Shown: positions 9,082 through 18,912, counted from the stretch's first letter. The stretch: 64,000 nt of DNA from Flavobacteriales bacterium (GCA_022361195.1 JAKSBJ010000339.1:49561-113560), one strand, 5' to 3'. Program-made: numbers and translations. The notes: generated by a model not told the origin, from the letters alone.

Positions 9082-11451
9082 TTAATTCCGCATCACCTGA
9101 ATCTCACATCTTCGGTTAATTCCTTTATTTTTCTCATTATCGTTAGAGTAAAGTGGTTGCCACTCTCCATAATAATAAACTTCAATTTGTGAAGCTGGAA
9201 CCCCTTGATTAATTAAGTGCTTTTTCACCGTTTCAGCTCTTCGTTTAGATAACAGCAAATTGTAGTTATCAGATCCTACATTGTCTGTATGACCAATAAC
9301 GATGAATTTCACTTTTGGATTTCTTTCAAAGTCGGTATCCTTAATCATTTTATTAACCTCTTTGATATACTGATCTTCCAAATAAGCCTGGTTGTGATCA
9401 AAGTAAACTGTCATTCCTCTCAGGTTAGTTCCACTATTCATGATTGGAATGTCTTTGATATCCTCAATTTGTTTAGGTTCTTCCTCTTTTCCTTTATCAA
9501 TATCAGTTGAACCTTTACTCAAGGTATCCTTGATTTGAACGTCGGTATGATTTGGATTGATAACAGGTTTTACTTCCTCCCATTTGATTTTTTCAAGGTT
9601 TGTTGAGTCAACCGGACATCCCTCGTTATAAACTGAACCGGAAACTTCAGGACATTTGTCAACGGCATTGGAAATACCATCTCCATCATTGTCCATACAA
9701 CATCCTTGATTTTCAAAAGGACACCCATTGTTCAATTCAATTCCTGGAACGTCAGGACATCTATCGGCAGCATCAATTACACCATCTTTATCTCTATCCG
9801 GGCATCCGTAATGAACAGCTAATCCTGGATTATCAGGACAACGATCATTTACATCAATTACTCCATCATTATCTCTATCCGGACATCCGTAATTCTTTTC
9901 ATCTCCTGCATCGTAGATACAATGATCAATTAAGTCAATTAAACCATCACCATCCGTATCAGGACATCCTTTGTATTCCCATAATCCCGGATCGTCAGGG
10001 CAACGATCTTTCTGATCAGAAACCTTGTCCTTATCGCGGTCTTTAGGAACACGGTGTCTCAAACCAAAACTAACTCCAGCAAAAAAGCTTTGGTCGTATC
10101 TTCTTCTTTGTCCAAAAAGAAACGTTAGGTTATGACTTCCCATAAAGAAGTTAACATTTCCTGCTGCAATTCGACCCGTAATACCAAAGTTGAACTGTCC
10201 ATTTCGTTTAATGGTGAAAGGAGTCATAATGGACCATCTCATACTTTCGTAGCGTGGGGTAATGGAATGTGTCGTTGGATTGTAAACTCTACTTCCATCT
10301 CCCGGAATAGCGATTGGAATGGAACCAGAGTAGGCTGCATAAAATCCTTTCCAAATGTGATAATCAGCCTGAATATTTAAGGCCGTTGGCAAACTCATAT
10401 TAAAAGTTTCTTTGTTGGATCCTGACTGAGTTGAAGTAGGGGAGTTGGCAACACTACCACTTAAATAATTAAAGGTATTATTGGTCAACGAAGCTCCGTT
10501 CATGATTTGATTTCCGTCTACAACTGTTCCCGTTGTGCTAAAATCAAAACTATTGGTGTCTTTGAAAAATTTTACACGTCCGATATCTACCAAAGAAACT
10601 CCCACTTTAAACTTGTATTTGTTGACGTCATAACGTGGAATGTTGGTTTCACCATCCATGTCGTAAACGTAAGAATCATGATCTGGACGGAATTCATAAA
10701 CAATTCCCAAATCCAAACCAATTCCGGAGTTACGGTTATCTAAAGATTCATCATTGTTGGCAACACCATATTTAATGTCATCTGAAACTAAATCAAACTG
10801 AGGACCATTGGCATTTTGAAACTGCATGGTTCCACTTTTGCTATACAGGGAAGCTCCGTTAGCCCCATTAATGATTTTAAATGCTCCAGCAGCTTTCAAA
10901 TAATGTTCATCATCTTCTTTAAGTACACGTCCGTAATACCAATTATGTGCAAAGTAAGAAAAGCGTTGAATCATCAAACGCTTGTAAGCAATTGGTACTC
11001 CAACAACAGAATTTTGTGTGAAATCTTCAAATCCTGCAGCAGTAAAATCGGCTGGTAAACCATCAATTAGGCGATAGTTATTAAATGTCATGGAATAACC
11101 AATTGCATTTTTGTGATTGATTTCAAACATTCCATTAATAATGTCCAATCGAATATGATTGGTACGATACCCTCTTAAGTTATGATCACGGTATGAATTC
11201 AATTGATTGTTTACAAATCCGGTAAACACGTTAAAGTTGGTTGCCGAATAATTGTTAGAGCCCTGAAAGGCCATTGAAGCACCAAAGTGAAATTTATAGC
11301 GATTATCAACAATCTCTGCAGGCTGTACGGCTACAGCGGTCATACCTGCATAGTTGTCAGTATGATAACCTGTATAAAATTCTTGTGCCCAAATGTGGTT
11401 AAAGGTTCCGGCCAGAAGAAACCCTGTTGCGAAAAGTAAGTTTTTTAACAT
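9082..11451 (-). CDS. Outer-membrane protein with N-terminal barrel-like domain, TSP3 repeats and OmpA domain
   Basis: Envelope protein of 789 residues. Order: signal peptide (LLFATGFLLAGTFNHIWAQ); an N-terminal domain of about 470 residues rich in amphipathic strands and aromatic residues, resembling the DUF5723/barrel domains of Bacteroidota outer-membrane proteins; five calcium-binding thrombospondin type 3 repeats (DRDNDGVIDVNDRCPDNPG and variants); a linker; and an OmpA C-terminal peptidoglycan-binding domain (TVYFDHNQAYLED, VIGHTDNVGSDNYN, LLSKRRAETVKKHL, NRRCEIQV). It probably links the outer membrane to the cell wall. The frame extends to 11532, but the ATG at 11449-11451 starts the signal peptide, so I chose it. 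It follows the SpoIIE gene in direction, with a 96-bp gap. Confidence 0.9.
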   Translation of the reverse strand: MLKNLLFATGFLLAGTFNHIWAQEFYTGYHTDNYAGMTAVAVQPAEIVDNRYKFHFGASMAFQGSNNYSATNFNVFTGFVNNQLNSYRDHNLRGYRTNHIRLDIINGMFEINHKNAIGYSMTFNNYRLIDGLPADFTAAGFEDFTQNSVVGVPIAYKRLMIQRFSYFAHNWYYGRVLKEDDEHYLKAAGAFKIINGANGASLYSKSGTMQFQNANGPQFDLVSDDIKYGVANNDESLDNRNSGIGLDLGIVYEFRPDHDSYVYDMDGETNIPRYDVNKYKFKVGVSLVDIGRVKFFKDTNSFDFSTTGTVVDGNQIMNGASLTNNTFNYLSGSVANSPTSTQSGSNKETFNMSLPTALNIQADYHIWKGFYAAYSGSIPIAIPGDGSRVYNPTTHSITPRYESMRWSIMTPFTIKRNGQFNFGITGRIAAGNVNFFMGSHNLTFLFGQRRRYDQSFFAGVSFGLRHRVPKDRDKDKVSDQKDRCPDDPGLWEYKGCPDTDGDGLIDLIDHCIYDAGDEKNYGCPDRDNDGVIDVNDRCPDNPGLAVHYGCPDRDKDGVIDAADRCPDVPGIELNNGCPFENQGCCMDNDGDGISNAVDKCPEVSGSVYNEGCPVDSTNLEKIKWEEVKPVINPNHTDVQIKDTLSKGSTDIDKGKEEEPKQIEDIKDIPIMNSGTNLRGMTVYFDHNQAYLEDQYIKEVNKMIKDTDFERNPKVKFIVIGHTDNVGSDNYNLLLSKRRAETVKKHLINQGVPASQIEVYYYGEWQPLYSNDNEKNKGINRRCEIQVMRN

Positions 11452-11547
11452 TTGAATTTTAAAATTGTTCTTGTTATTAGCATGTCGATCCAGTAAAATA
11501 AAACCCCTATTTTTTTGAGGCAAAGTACACAATGTGAATTTATATCC

Positions 11548-13710
11548 TCACACCCTAATATTGATAACGCAAACGTCATCAGTTTGTTCAAAGCTTCCTT
11601 TCCACTGGTCAAAAGCTCGTTTTAATTGCTCCTGATAATATGGAGGTTCAAGACTAGCCAAATTCAACAAGGTCTGTTTAAAGGCTTTGTACTTTAGCTT
11701 TTTTCCTTTTGGTCCTCCAAATTGATCTGGATATCCATCACTAAAGGTAATGATTTGATCATTGGGTTTGAGTTGAATTTTTTGAGCTATGAAAGGAACG
11801 TTTTTGGAGGTGTGAAAACCTACTGGCATTTTATTGGCTTGTAGTTCAATGAGACTAAAGTTTTCATTGCTGAATGCAATTTTATAATCTTGTTGCTCTT
11901 TAAGCTGATTTTGTTCCCGAATAATCCAAAGTGGATTGTTGGCACCACAAAATTCAAGTTCATTGGTGTTTTTGTTCCATACGCATAGGCCAATGTCCAT
12001 CCCATCTTTTTGGCTTTCAATACTGTCTTTTTGTCTGAGGGCTTTAATAATCTTATCTCTAAGCTGATTTAGGATTTCAGAGGGAGATGCTATTTTATTT
12101 TCGACGACAATTTCATTGAGAAATCCTATTCCCAACATACTCATAAAAGCTCCCGGAACTCCATGACCGGTGCAATCAGCAGCAGCCCAAACCGATATGT
12201 TTTCATTAACTAAATGATGGGCCCAATAAAAGTCACCGCTTACAACATCTTTTGGTCTAAAGAATATTGTGTTTTGTGGTGATATTCGATTCCACTCTTC
12301 CTCAGTTGATAAAAGGGCTTTTTGAATTCGTTCGGCGTAATGAATACTGTCTGTTATTTCCTTATGTTGCTCTTCTAATTCAGCTTTTTGATGCCGAACT
12401 TCATCATTTTTTTGTGAGATGATTTCGTTTTGAGATTTAACTTTTCGGTTTTGGCTAAAGAGGAAATAGATTCCGATGATGACAATGATTAAGGCTATTC
12501 CCGAGGCCCAAAGAAGTGATTCTCGTGATTTAACTTTTTGACGATTGATTTTCTTTTCATTGGAAATTTGAAGTTCTGTGATTTCTTGACTTTTAGCATG
12601 TTCTAATGAGTCCTGAAGATTTTCTTTTTCCAGTAAAAATTGACTCTCGTATTTCAAAGCTGCATTGTTGAGTCGATCGAGGTATTGAGAATCAGTTAAT
12701 GTGTAATAGATGAACATGTCATCGTAGGCTTTTTTGTAATTTCCCTTTGCCGCATAAAGTTCAGCACGTAAGCCATAGGACTCTGTCAAAACCTCTTTGA
12801 ATTGCGCCATTTCTCCGTATTTAAAGGCCTTTGTGTTGGCTTCTAAAGCTTTATCGTAATAACCAACATCAAAATAACTGTAAGCCAGGTTGTGGTAATT
12901 AATGGCATGATCACGATTGTTTGAAAAAGGTTCCGAAATTTCAATAGATTCAACAAGAAGCTCTAAACCTTTGTCATGATGCCCCATGCGATTATAAACG
13001 GAAGAGAGGTTTTGAAGCAGTTCTGATTTTCTTCGTGGATTACTAAGGGCATTGGCGTAAACAAGACCTTCTTCGTACAGTTGAATAGCATCTTCATATC
13101 TACCTTCATTTTTAGCAATGATTCCTCGGTTATTGAGAACGAACATGAGTGTACTACTGTCTTTGTAAACCGTGGCCAATTGGTGAGCTTTTACCAGATA
13201 CGTTTCTGCTTTGGCATAATTACTCATGTTCTGGAAAATTAAACCAACAGAGGCGTTATATACGGCAGAGCTTTGTGGGTATTTTTCCTCAGCAATTTTT
13301 AAAGCTTTGAGGTACATTTCCAATGCCCGATCAGGATCACTTTTATAGAAATAATAATGACCGTAGACATGATAGGCTTCCATTTTCTCTTTGCCTAAAT
13401 TATATTTTTGGCAAACTTTTAGGGCCTCTTGAATGTGATATTCGGCAGAATCAAATTTGGATAAATAGATTTGACTGTAAGCTAAATAGGTATAACCAAC
13501 AGCTGTTCCTGATTTATAATTGACTTGTCGGGAAGAACTTGTAATTTGTCTGGCAAGGTTTTCAGCCTCATCTGGAGATTGATACAACAGTTTTTCAAAA
13601 TGGTCAATATCCTCCTGTATTTGTATGCTATCTGCGGGTGCACAAAATACAAGAGAAGGCTGCCACAATAACCATATCAGGCTAAGTAGTGTGATTACCA
13701 GTGTCTTCAT
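11548..13710 (-). CDS. TPR-containing SpoIIE-type (PP2C) serine phosphatase, membrane-anchored
   Basis: Signal-transduction protein of 720 residues. Signal peptide (about 1-23), five or more tetratricopeptide repeats in the periplasm (about 50-340, such as DRALEMYLKALKIAEEKYP), a coiled-coil, one membrane helix (about 398-418, GIALIIVIIGIYFLF), a second coiled-coil, and a cytoplasmic SpoIIE phosphatase domain with the metal-binding motifs VVSGDFYW (about 490), AADCTGHGVPGAFM and ITFSDGYPDQFGG. Proteins of this layout are common in Bacteroidota and probably dephosphorylate an anti-anti-sigma or similar partner; no partner gene is adjacent. It lies 47 bp after paaD but has its own TATCTTTG box. 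Confidence 0.93.
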   Translation of the reverse strand: MKTLVITLLSLIWLLWQPSLVFCAPADSIQIQEDIDHFEKLLYQSPDEAENLARQITSSSRQVNYKSGTAVGYTYLAYSQIYLSKFDSAEYHIQEALKVCQKYNLGKEKMEAYHVYGHYYFYKSDPDRALEMYLKALKIAEEKYPQSSAVYNASVGLIFQNMSNYAKAETYLVKAHQLATVYKDSSTLMFVLNNRGIIAKNEGRYEDAIQLYEEGLVYANALSNPRRKSELLQNLSSVYNRMGHHDKGLELLVESIEISEPFSNNRDHAINYHNLAYSYFDVGYYDKALEANTKAFKYGEMAQFKEVLTESYGLRAELYAAKGNYKKAYDDMFIYYTLTDSQYLDRLNNAALKYESQFLLEKENLQDSLEHAKSQEITELQISNEKKINRQKVKSRESLLWASGIALIIVIIGIYFLFSQNRKVKSQNEIISQKNDEVRHQKAELEEQHKEITDSIHYAERIQKALLSTEEEWNRISPQNTIFFRPKDVVSGDFYWAHHLVNENISVWAAADCTGHGVPGAFMSMLGIGFLNEIVVENKIASPSEILNQLRDKIIKALRQKDSIESQKDGMDIGLCVWNKNTNELEFCGANNPLWIIREQNQLKEQQDYKIAFSNENFSLIELQANKMPVGFHTSKNVPFIAQKIQLKPNDQIITFSDGYPDQFGGPKGKKLKYKAFKQTLLNLASLEPPYYQEQLKRAFDQWKGSFEQTDDVCVINIRV

Positions 13711-13720
13711 TCTTGTAATT

Positions 13721-13728
13721 CAAAGATA
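13721..13728 (-). promoter_or_regulatory. TAnnTTTG -7 box upstream of the SpoIIE phosphatase gene
   Basis: TATCTTTG on the minus strand, a full match to TAnnTTTG, 10 bp before the ATG in the 47-bp gap after paaD. It would give a very short leader. No clear -33 TTTG is present. Confidence 0.4.
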
Positions 13729-13757
13729 ATGAAGTATTCAGAAAGAAAAAGTGTTGT

Positions 13758-14231
13758 TTAACGATGACACTTAAAGTAACTGAATGGTTCTTTGCAACTA
13801 TTGCAGCTATAAAGTGATTGACAGGGAACCGATCCAAAATCAGAAATGACTTTAGTGTCGGTTGATTTACAAACTGGACATTGAACGATTTGATTATCTC
13901 CTGTAGGAGGAGAAATACCATCTTTCATGAGCTTTTGACGGGTTTCTTCACTCAACCAGTCGGTAGACCATGCTGGAGAAAGCTGAGTAATAATTTCTAC
14001 TTTGTCGTAGCCATTTTCTCGCAGCTTCTCCAATATAAGGTCTTCAAAGAATTTTTTTGCAGGGCAGGCAGTGTAGGTAGGAGTGATTACAACCGTAATT
14101 AATCCATCTTCAGAACGACTCACATTTCGTACTACTCCTAATTCAACCAAATTGATGATAGGAATTTCCGGATCAGGAACCTCTTCCAGCAACTGCCATA
14201 AATCAGTATTCTGAGTTTTATCAACTACCAC
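13758..14231 (-). CDS. paaD: 1,2-phenylacetyl-CoA epoxidase subunit PaaD
   Basis: Maturation/accessory subunit of the phenylacetyl-CoA epoxidase (PaaABCE), 157 residues. The N-terminal MIP18/DUF59 domain begins WQLLEEVPDPEIPIINLVELG; TPTYTACPAKKFFED holds the conserved cysteine; the C-terminal zinc-ribbon-like part has CPVC, CNSC and a further Cys near the end. The family is thought to help insert or transfer metal clusters. The start codon is GTG at 14229-14231 and overlaps the paaC stop by 7 bp, which fixes the order paaA-paaB-paaC-paaD as one operon. The next gene downstream is the SpoIIE phosphatase; paaE, the reductase, is not in the window. Confidence 0.95.
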   Translation of the reverse strand: MVVDKTQNTDLWQLLEEVPDPEIPIINLVELGVVRNVSRSEDGLITVVITPTYTACPAKKFFEDLILEKLRENGYDKVEIITQLSPAWSTDWLSEETRQKLMKDGISPPTGDNQIVQCPVCKSTDTKVISDFGSVPCQSLYSCNSCKEPFSYFKCHR

Positions 14232-14977
14232 TTTGCGTCTGGATAAGCTCTTGGTAAATATTGCATGATACTCAATAAATGACCAATGTGCTCACTATGG
14301 AATCCGTCTCTGTAATCGCGCATTGATTGAGAAGGAATGTCTTCTCTTGTAATATTACAAGCATCTAAAGTTGCATTAACTTCAGATTCCCAGTTTGATT
14401 TAATTTTATCACAATCCTGATAGTACTCACGATCTAGCTCATCCCAATTAAAGATTTCTTCAACGAATTTTCTTAAATGACTAACAGCATCTTGAAGTCG
14501 ACGATGACTTTCTTCTGTACCCAAACCAAGACGCATCATCCAATCTTTTGAATGAAGGTAACTGTATCTGATCTCTTTCAATACTTTTGCTGATAAACCA
14601 GCAAGCTCTTCATTAGAAGAAGACTGAAATTGGCTAAAAACCTCTTGCACATAAACATCATGCATGTATTGTCGAGCAATCGTCCACGCAAAGTCTTCAT
14701 TTGGCTGTTCAACCAATTTTAGGTTAAAGTATTCTCGCTCGTTACGATGAAAAACATAATCATCAGCAGTATACTTATCGCCTTCTATTTTTGCAATGAT
14801 TTTGTATAATTCTTCAGCTCTACCAAATAAGTCTAATGAAATATTAGATTGAGCAATATCCTCCTCCAAAAAAGGACCATTACTACATAGTTCAGCTACT
14901 CGTTGGCCAAGAATTAGGGCCGTATCAGCAATTCTCAATAAGAATTTTGCTTCTTTATTTTCAATAGTAATTTTCAT
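14225..14977 (-). CDS. paaC: 1,2-phenylacetyl-CoA epoxidase subunit PaaC
   Basis: Structural, ferritin-like partner of PaaA in the aerobic phenylacetate pathway, 250 residues, the normal length. It has the helical bundle pattern of the family but, as expected, degenerate metal ligands. Recognisable segments are ADTALILGQRVAELCSNGPF near the N-terminus, YVFHRNEREYFNLKLVEQPN, EIRYSYLHSKDWMMRLGLGT and the C-terminal SEHIGHLLSIMQYLPRAYP. It starts 3 bp after the paaB stop and overlaps paaD by 7 bp. Confidence 0.96.
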   Translation of the reverse strand: MKITIENKEAKFLLRIADTALILGQRVAELCSNGPFLEEDIAQSNISLDLFGRAEELYKIIAKIEGDKYTADDYVFHRNEREYFNLKLVEQPNEDFAWTIARQYMHDVYVQEVFSQFQSSSNEELAGLSAKVLKEIRYSYLHSKDWMMRLGLGTEESHRRLQDAVSHLRKFVEEIFNWDELDREYYQDCDKIKSNWESEVNATLDACNITREDIPSQSMRDYRDGFHSEHIGHLLSIMQYLPRAYPDAKW

Positions 14978-14980
14978 GGC

Positions 14981-15265
14981 TTAGAGATGTTTTACTCCGT
15001 CAGGAATCTCGTAAAAAGTAGCGTGTCTGTATGGTTTATCCTCTGATGGATCAAAAAATGCATCTGCATCATCCAAAGGAACAGAAACGATTTCTGATGT
15101 TGGAACTACCCAAAGTTCTCTTCCTTCTCCTCTTCGAGTATATAAATCTCTGGCGTTTTGAACAGCCATTTTTTTGTCGTAGGCATGTACATTTCCTACA
15201 TGTTTAAAAGGAAGTCCTGATTTTTTTTGAACAAATACTTCCCAAACTTTATCTCCTGATTCCAT
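14981..15265 (-). CDS. paaB: 1,2-phenylacetyl-CoA epoxidase subunit PaaB
   Basis: Small subunit of the phenylacetyl-CoA epoxidase, 94 residues, the standard size. The family pattern is VWEVFVQKKSGLPFKHVGNV, then HAYDKKMAVQNARDLYTRRG and EGRELWVVPTSEIV. PaaB bridges PaaAC heterodimers in the characterised complex. It lies 14 bp downstream of paaA and 3 bp before paaC. Confidence 0.96.
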   Translation of the reverse strand: MESGDKVWEVFVQKKSGLPFKHVGNVHAYDKKMAVQNARDLYTRRGEGRELWVVPTSEIVSVPLDDADAFFDPSEDKPYRHATFYEIPDGVKHL

Positions 15266-15279
15266 TTTTATTGAATTTT

Positions 15280-16209
15280 TTATGCCACTTTATTTTCTGT
15301 CTTTGCCGCATAAGCTGCAGCGGCTTCACGAACCCATGCTCCGTTTTCGTGTGCTCTTTTGTGATGATCTAGACGTTGTGTATTACATGGCCCATTTCCT
15401 TTTACCACATTCCAAAACTCATCCCAATTAAATGGACTTGTTTCGTAATGTCCTGTCTCCTCATTGAATTTGAGATTAGGATCTGGAATTGTTAAACCTA
15501 AATACTCCGCTTGCGCTACGGTACGGTCAATAAAACGTTGACGTAAGTGATCGTTAGACTCCCTCTTGATTTTCCATGCCATTGACTGTCCTTTATGAAC
15601 TGAATCAGCATCATGAGGACCAAACATCATTAATGATGGTTCCCAAAATCTATTAAGAGCGTCTTGAGCCATTTCTTTTTGCTCTGGAGTACCAAATGCC
15701 ATTTGACACATAATTTCGTATCCCTGACGTTGGTGGAAACTTTCTTCTTTACAAATCTTAACCATGGCTCTTGAGTAAGGTCCGTAAGAGGTTCTTTGCA
15801 AAGAAACCTGGTTTATAATAGCCGCTCCATCTACCAGCCAACCCACAGCTCCTATATCAGCCCATGTTAGGGTAGGGTAATTAAATATACTTGAGTACTT
15901 AGCTTTTCCCTGATGTAATTGTTCTATCGTTTCGGCTCGACTTATACCTAAAGTCTCTGCCACACTGTATAAATAAAGCCCGTGTCCGGCTTCATCTTGA
16001 ATTTTGGCAAGAAGTACCTGTTTTGCTCTCAATGATGGAGCTCTCAATAACCAATTCCCTTCAGGTTGCATTCCAATAACTTCAGAATGTGCATGTTGGG
16101 AAACTTGGCGAATTAATGTTTTACGATACTCTTCAGGCATCCAATCTCTTGGTTCAACCTTCAGGTCTTTTTCGATGATTTCGTCAAAAGCTTCTTGAAA
16201 TTTATCCAT
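15280..16209 (-). CDS. paaA: 1,2-phenylacetyl-CoA epoxidase catalytic subunit PaaA
   Basis: Diiron catalytic subunit that, with PaaB, PaaC and the reductase PaaE, makes the ring-1,2-epoxide of phenylacetyl-CoA. Length 309 residues, as in E. coli. The two metal-binding helix motifs are present: [14 protein letters not shown] (residues 72-85) and [11 protein letters not shown] (155-165), both of the E-x-x-H type. ATG at 16207-16209. First gene of the operon; a TATATTTG box lies 20 bp upstream. The presence of the operon implies aerobic use of phenylacetate or phenylalanine, but paaK, paaG, paaZ and paaE would have to be elsewhere. Confidence 0.97.
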   Translation of the reverse strand: MDKFQEAFDEIIEKDLKVEPRDWMPEEYRKTLIRQVSQHAHSEVIGMQPEGNWLLRAPSLRAKQVLLAKIQDEAGHGLYLYSVAETLGISRAETIEQLHQGKAKYSSIFNYPTLTWADIGAVGWLVDGAAIINQVSLQRTSYGPYSRAMVKICKEESFHQRQGYEIMCQMAFGTPEQKEMAQDALNRFWEPSLMMFGPHDADSVHKGQSMAWKIKRESNDHLRQRFIDRTVAQAEYLGLTIPDPNLKFNEETGHYETSPFNWDEFWNVVKGNGPCNTQRLDHHKRAHENGAWVREAAAAYAAKTENKVA

Positions 16210-16228
16210 AAGTGTTTTTTAGGAATAA

Positions 16229-16236
16229 CAAATATA
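16229..16236 (-). promoter_or_regulatory. TAnnTTTG -7 box upstream of paaABCD
   Basis: TATATTTG on the minus strand, a full consensus match, 20 bp before the paaA ATG, in the only gap upstream of the operon. No good -33 element is seen. Confidence 0.5.
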
Positions 16237-16293
16237 AGCTTTTAATGTTTAAAGAAAGGTGACGAGGATCATATGTGGTTTGGAAAAGGGCAT

Positions 16294-16324
16294 AAAAAAA
16301 CGCCCGCTGAAAAGCGAGCGTTTT
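16294..16324 (-). terminator. Rho-independent terminator after the 848-residue cargo gene
   Basis: Stem ACGCCCGCT / AGCGAGCGT with one C-A mismatch and a GAAA loop, flanked by an A run and a T run. It lies 20 bp past the stop of the minus-strand cargo gene and protects the paa operon from read-in. Confidence 0.8.
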
Positions 16325-16343
16325 GTCATTTTATCTTTTGGTA

Positions 16344-18890
16344 TTATTTACCGCTACCAATAATATCTACTGTTCCTTGTCCAGAGAATGGTTCACCAGC
16401 TTCTGATGTTCCTTCGTAGATATAGAAGTAAGTTCCATCTCTACAAACTGATCCATTACGATCTGTTCCATCCCATCCAGAGGCGATATCATCAATCTCT
16501 GCCATCTTAACTCCCCATCGGTTAACAATGGTACAATGGAAGGTTTGTACTCCCTTGGCTAAGAAACCAAATGTAAATACATCATTTACACCATCTCCAT
16601 CAGGAGTAAAGATATTTGGTGGAACCACTTTTAGTGGATCAAACACAGTAATGGTCTTACATGTCTCGTGCTCACATCCGTTTTTGTTCTGGATTTTTAA
16701 GCAGATTTCATAAGTTCCTCCTTCAGCGTAACAAGTATCAAATACGGTGTAGTATTCAGCATCCTGATGAAGAGTTGTTTGTGCGTCTGGATAGTTGAAA
16801 TTCCACCAGAAAGTTGAATCTCCATCTGAATCAGCGTCCTCATCTGTGAAGTACATTGACTGGTTAATTAAATCTACACAAACAGTTGCAGTACCTTCTA
16901 AGTTTGCATTCAATTGTTGAGATACAACATCAAATTCTGAAAATGGATTTAATGAATCCAAGACGATAATTTGTGTTAAAATACAACCGTTATTATCTGT
17001 AACTGTGATTTCATAATCTCCAGGGTTTAATCCACCCCATGTAGTGTTGATAGAAGTAGCTCCTGTACCAAGGTTTTCCCATAGGTAAGTATAGTCAGGA
17101 GTACCACCAGTAGCTGCAGCGTAAACTTGTCCACTACCACTTTGGTAAGAGTATAATCTACAGTAAGCAGGCTCGTATCCAATTTCAGAGAATTCTAAAG
17201 CTGGTGGTTCTGTAATTGTAAAAGTAGTTGAACCAGCACATCCTGCACTGTCAGTAATATCTAATTCGTACTCTCCGGCAACCAATCCTCCAATAGAATC
17301 TAGTGCAGGTCCATTTTCTCCAGTTGACCAGATGTAAACAATCAAGTCTTTTGGTCCCTGAGCATTGTAAACGGTATCAGCAATTGCATAACCTGTTGCA
17401 TCACCGTGACAAGCTACATGTCCAAGATCCATTTCAATTTCTAAAGGATCTGGATCATCAATAATAACAGTTCCGTCAGTATCACAACCATTATCCTCTA
17501 CGGAATAAGTATAAGTTCCTTCAGCTAAAGAGTTAACTGTGTTTGAACCTCCAATGTTAATTACTTCACCATCTTCATTCATGATTTCAAAGATTGCACC
17601 AGGACCACCTGATCCACCAGAAATCAAAATAGTGAATGATCCGTCAGAATAACCAAAACAAGTTGGGTCATTTTGAATAATAGTAATATCTGGATCATCA
17701 GTCATAACTACTGTCATCGTGATTGTACTATCACATCCACCTCCGGTTGTTACTGTCAAAGAAACTGTATAAGTTCCAGCAGAACCGTAGTTGTGATCAG
17801 GGTTGACATCGGTAGATGTGTTTCCATCTCCGAATTGCCAGAACCAGCTGGTAATTACTCCCGGAGGATCTACAGATGATCCGTCAATGAAGTTTACTGT
17901 GTTGAGGTAGCAACCTCCTGTTAAACCATCAGCGGAAGAGATACCGTTGATTTCAAATTCAAAATCGGCAACTGGATTCCCAAAGACAGATACACTGACT
18001 TCATTAGAAATCTCAGTTCCACAAGAGTTTGTGACGACGGCTTGATAAAAAGTTGTGGTAGTAGGAGTGACCGTGAAATCAGGTCCTGTTGCTCCTGGTA
18101 TATCGGTCCATGGCCCACCGGAACTAGCCGATTCTTGCCATTGTATATTTCCGACGAAACCAGCGAGGTTAAGGTCGGCACTTTCTCCTAAACAAATTTC
18201 AATTGGATTTACACTTGCTGTTCCTGCTTCAGGGTTAGGATTTACAACTACTACTGTAGTCCCTGTTAATTCAGGAGCACAAACTCCAGTTTCTGTAACG
18301 GTAACTGTATAAGTAGTTGTTGTAGCCGGAGAAACAACAATGTCTTCTCCAGGTCCACCGCCCATATCCCACATATAATCTACAGGGGTACAGTTGTTAA
18401 TGGCTTCAACACCAAGGTTGGCATCTTCACCTGCACAAATGAATACAGTATCGGCATCCATCGTAATTTCAAAATCACCTGGAGGTCCTCCTCCCGGATC
18501 AAAAACAATTGTTTCATAAGCCGTCCAGGCTGATCCACCGACTGTCGAACCACAATCAGTTTCTTTGGCTCGCCATTGGTACGTTTCATCCGGACACATT
18601 CCGAGCGCTAAAAAGTCAATTACGACAGGAGCTGCATAAGGAATGTCTGTTGGAGTGGCTTTTGAAATACAATCTGAAACAACAGTTGTAATAACAGTAC
18701 CGTCCATACAAGCAATTTCAAGAACGATATTGTAATCACAAGCCCAAGCGGTTGTTGATATCCAGTTTGTGGTTAAAGTATCATCCGTATAGTCCCAGGA
18801 ATCGAGTATAGGTACAGCATACGGACTACATGCTTTTCCGCTGTTAGTCCAAGCGGTTAGTGCTAACAATAAGATCAATAATTTCTTCAT
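16344..18890 (-). CDS. Giant type IX-secreted protein with PKD and SprB-like repeats and gliding-motility-associated C-terminal domain
   Basis: Predicted surface or secreted protein of 848 residues. Order: signal peptide (LLILLLALTAWTNSGKAC); a domain of unknown type (about 20-145); Ig-like units (about 150-300); one PKD domain with WFWQFGDGNTSTDVNPDHNY; about three SprB-like repeats (DPTCFGYSDGSF, HVACHGDATG, ATGGTPDYTYLWENLG); a further PKD-like unit; and the CHU_C/type B sorting domain with PPNIFTPDGDGVNDVFTFGF, NRWGVKMAEID, GWDGTDRNG and CRDGTYFYI. Export through the Sec and type IX systems is inferred from this domain. From the PKD domain onward it is a clear paralogue of the next gene. 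Ligand or role unknown. Confidence 0.92.
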   Translation of the reverse strand: MKKLLILLLALTAWTNSGKACSPYAVPILDSWDYTDDTLTTNWISTTAWACDYNIVLEIACMDGTVITTVVSDCISKATPTDIPYAAPVVIDFLALGMCPDETYQWRAKETDCGSTVGGSAWTAYETIVFDPGGGPPGDFEITMDADTVFICAGEDANLGVEAINNCTPVDYMWDMGGGPGEDIVVSPATTTTYTVTVTETGVCAPELTGTTVVVVNPNPEAGTASVNPIEICLGESADLNLAGFVGNIQWQESASSGGPWTDIPGATGPDFTVTPTTTTFYQAVVTNSCGTEISNEVSVSVFGNPVADFEFEINGISSADGLTGGCYLNTVNFIDGSSVDPPGVITSWFWQFGDGNTSTDVNPDHNYGSAGTYTVSLTVTTGGGCDSTITMTVVMTDDPDITIIQNDPTCFGYSDGSFTILISGGSGGPGAIFEIMNEDGEVINIGGSNTVNSLAEGTYTYSVEDNGCDTDGTVIIDDPDPLEIEMDLGHVACHGDATGYAIADTVYNAQGPKDLIVYIWSTGENGPALDSIGGLVAGEYELDITDSAGCAGSTTFTITEPPALEFSEIGYEPAYCRLYSYQSGSGQVYAAATGGTPDYTYLWENLGTGATSINTTWGGLNPGDYEITVTDNNGCILTQIIVLDSLNPFSEFDVVSQQLNANLEGTATVCVDLINQSMYFTDEDADSDGDSTFWWNFNYPDAQTTLHQDAEYYTVFDTCYAEGGTYEICLKIQNKNGCEHETCKTITVFDPLKVVPPNIFTPDGDGVNDVFTFGFLAKGVQTFHCTIVNRWGVKMAEIDDIASGWDGTDRNGSVCRDGTYFYIYEGTSEAGEPFSGQGTVDIIGSGK

Positions 18891-18912
18891 AATTTCATTA
18901 AATTCTACTTCA

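Noticed and set aside
9600..10046. 148-codon plus-strand frame opposite the TSP3 repeats
   Set aside because: Its periodic His/Tyr/Leu-rich composition is the mirror of the Asp-rich repeats on the true strand.
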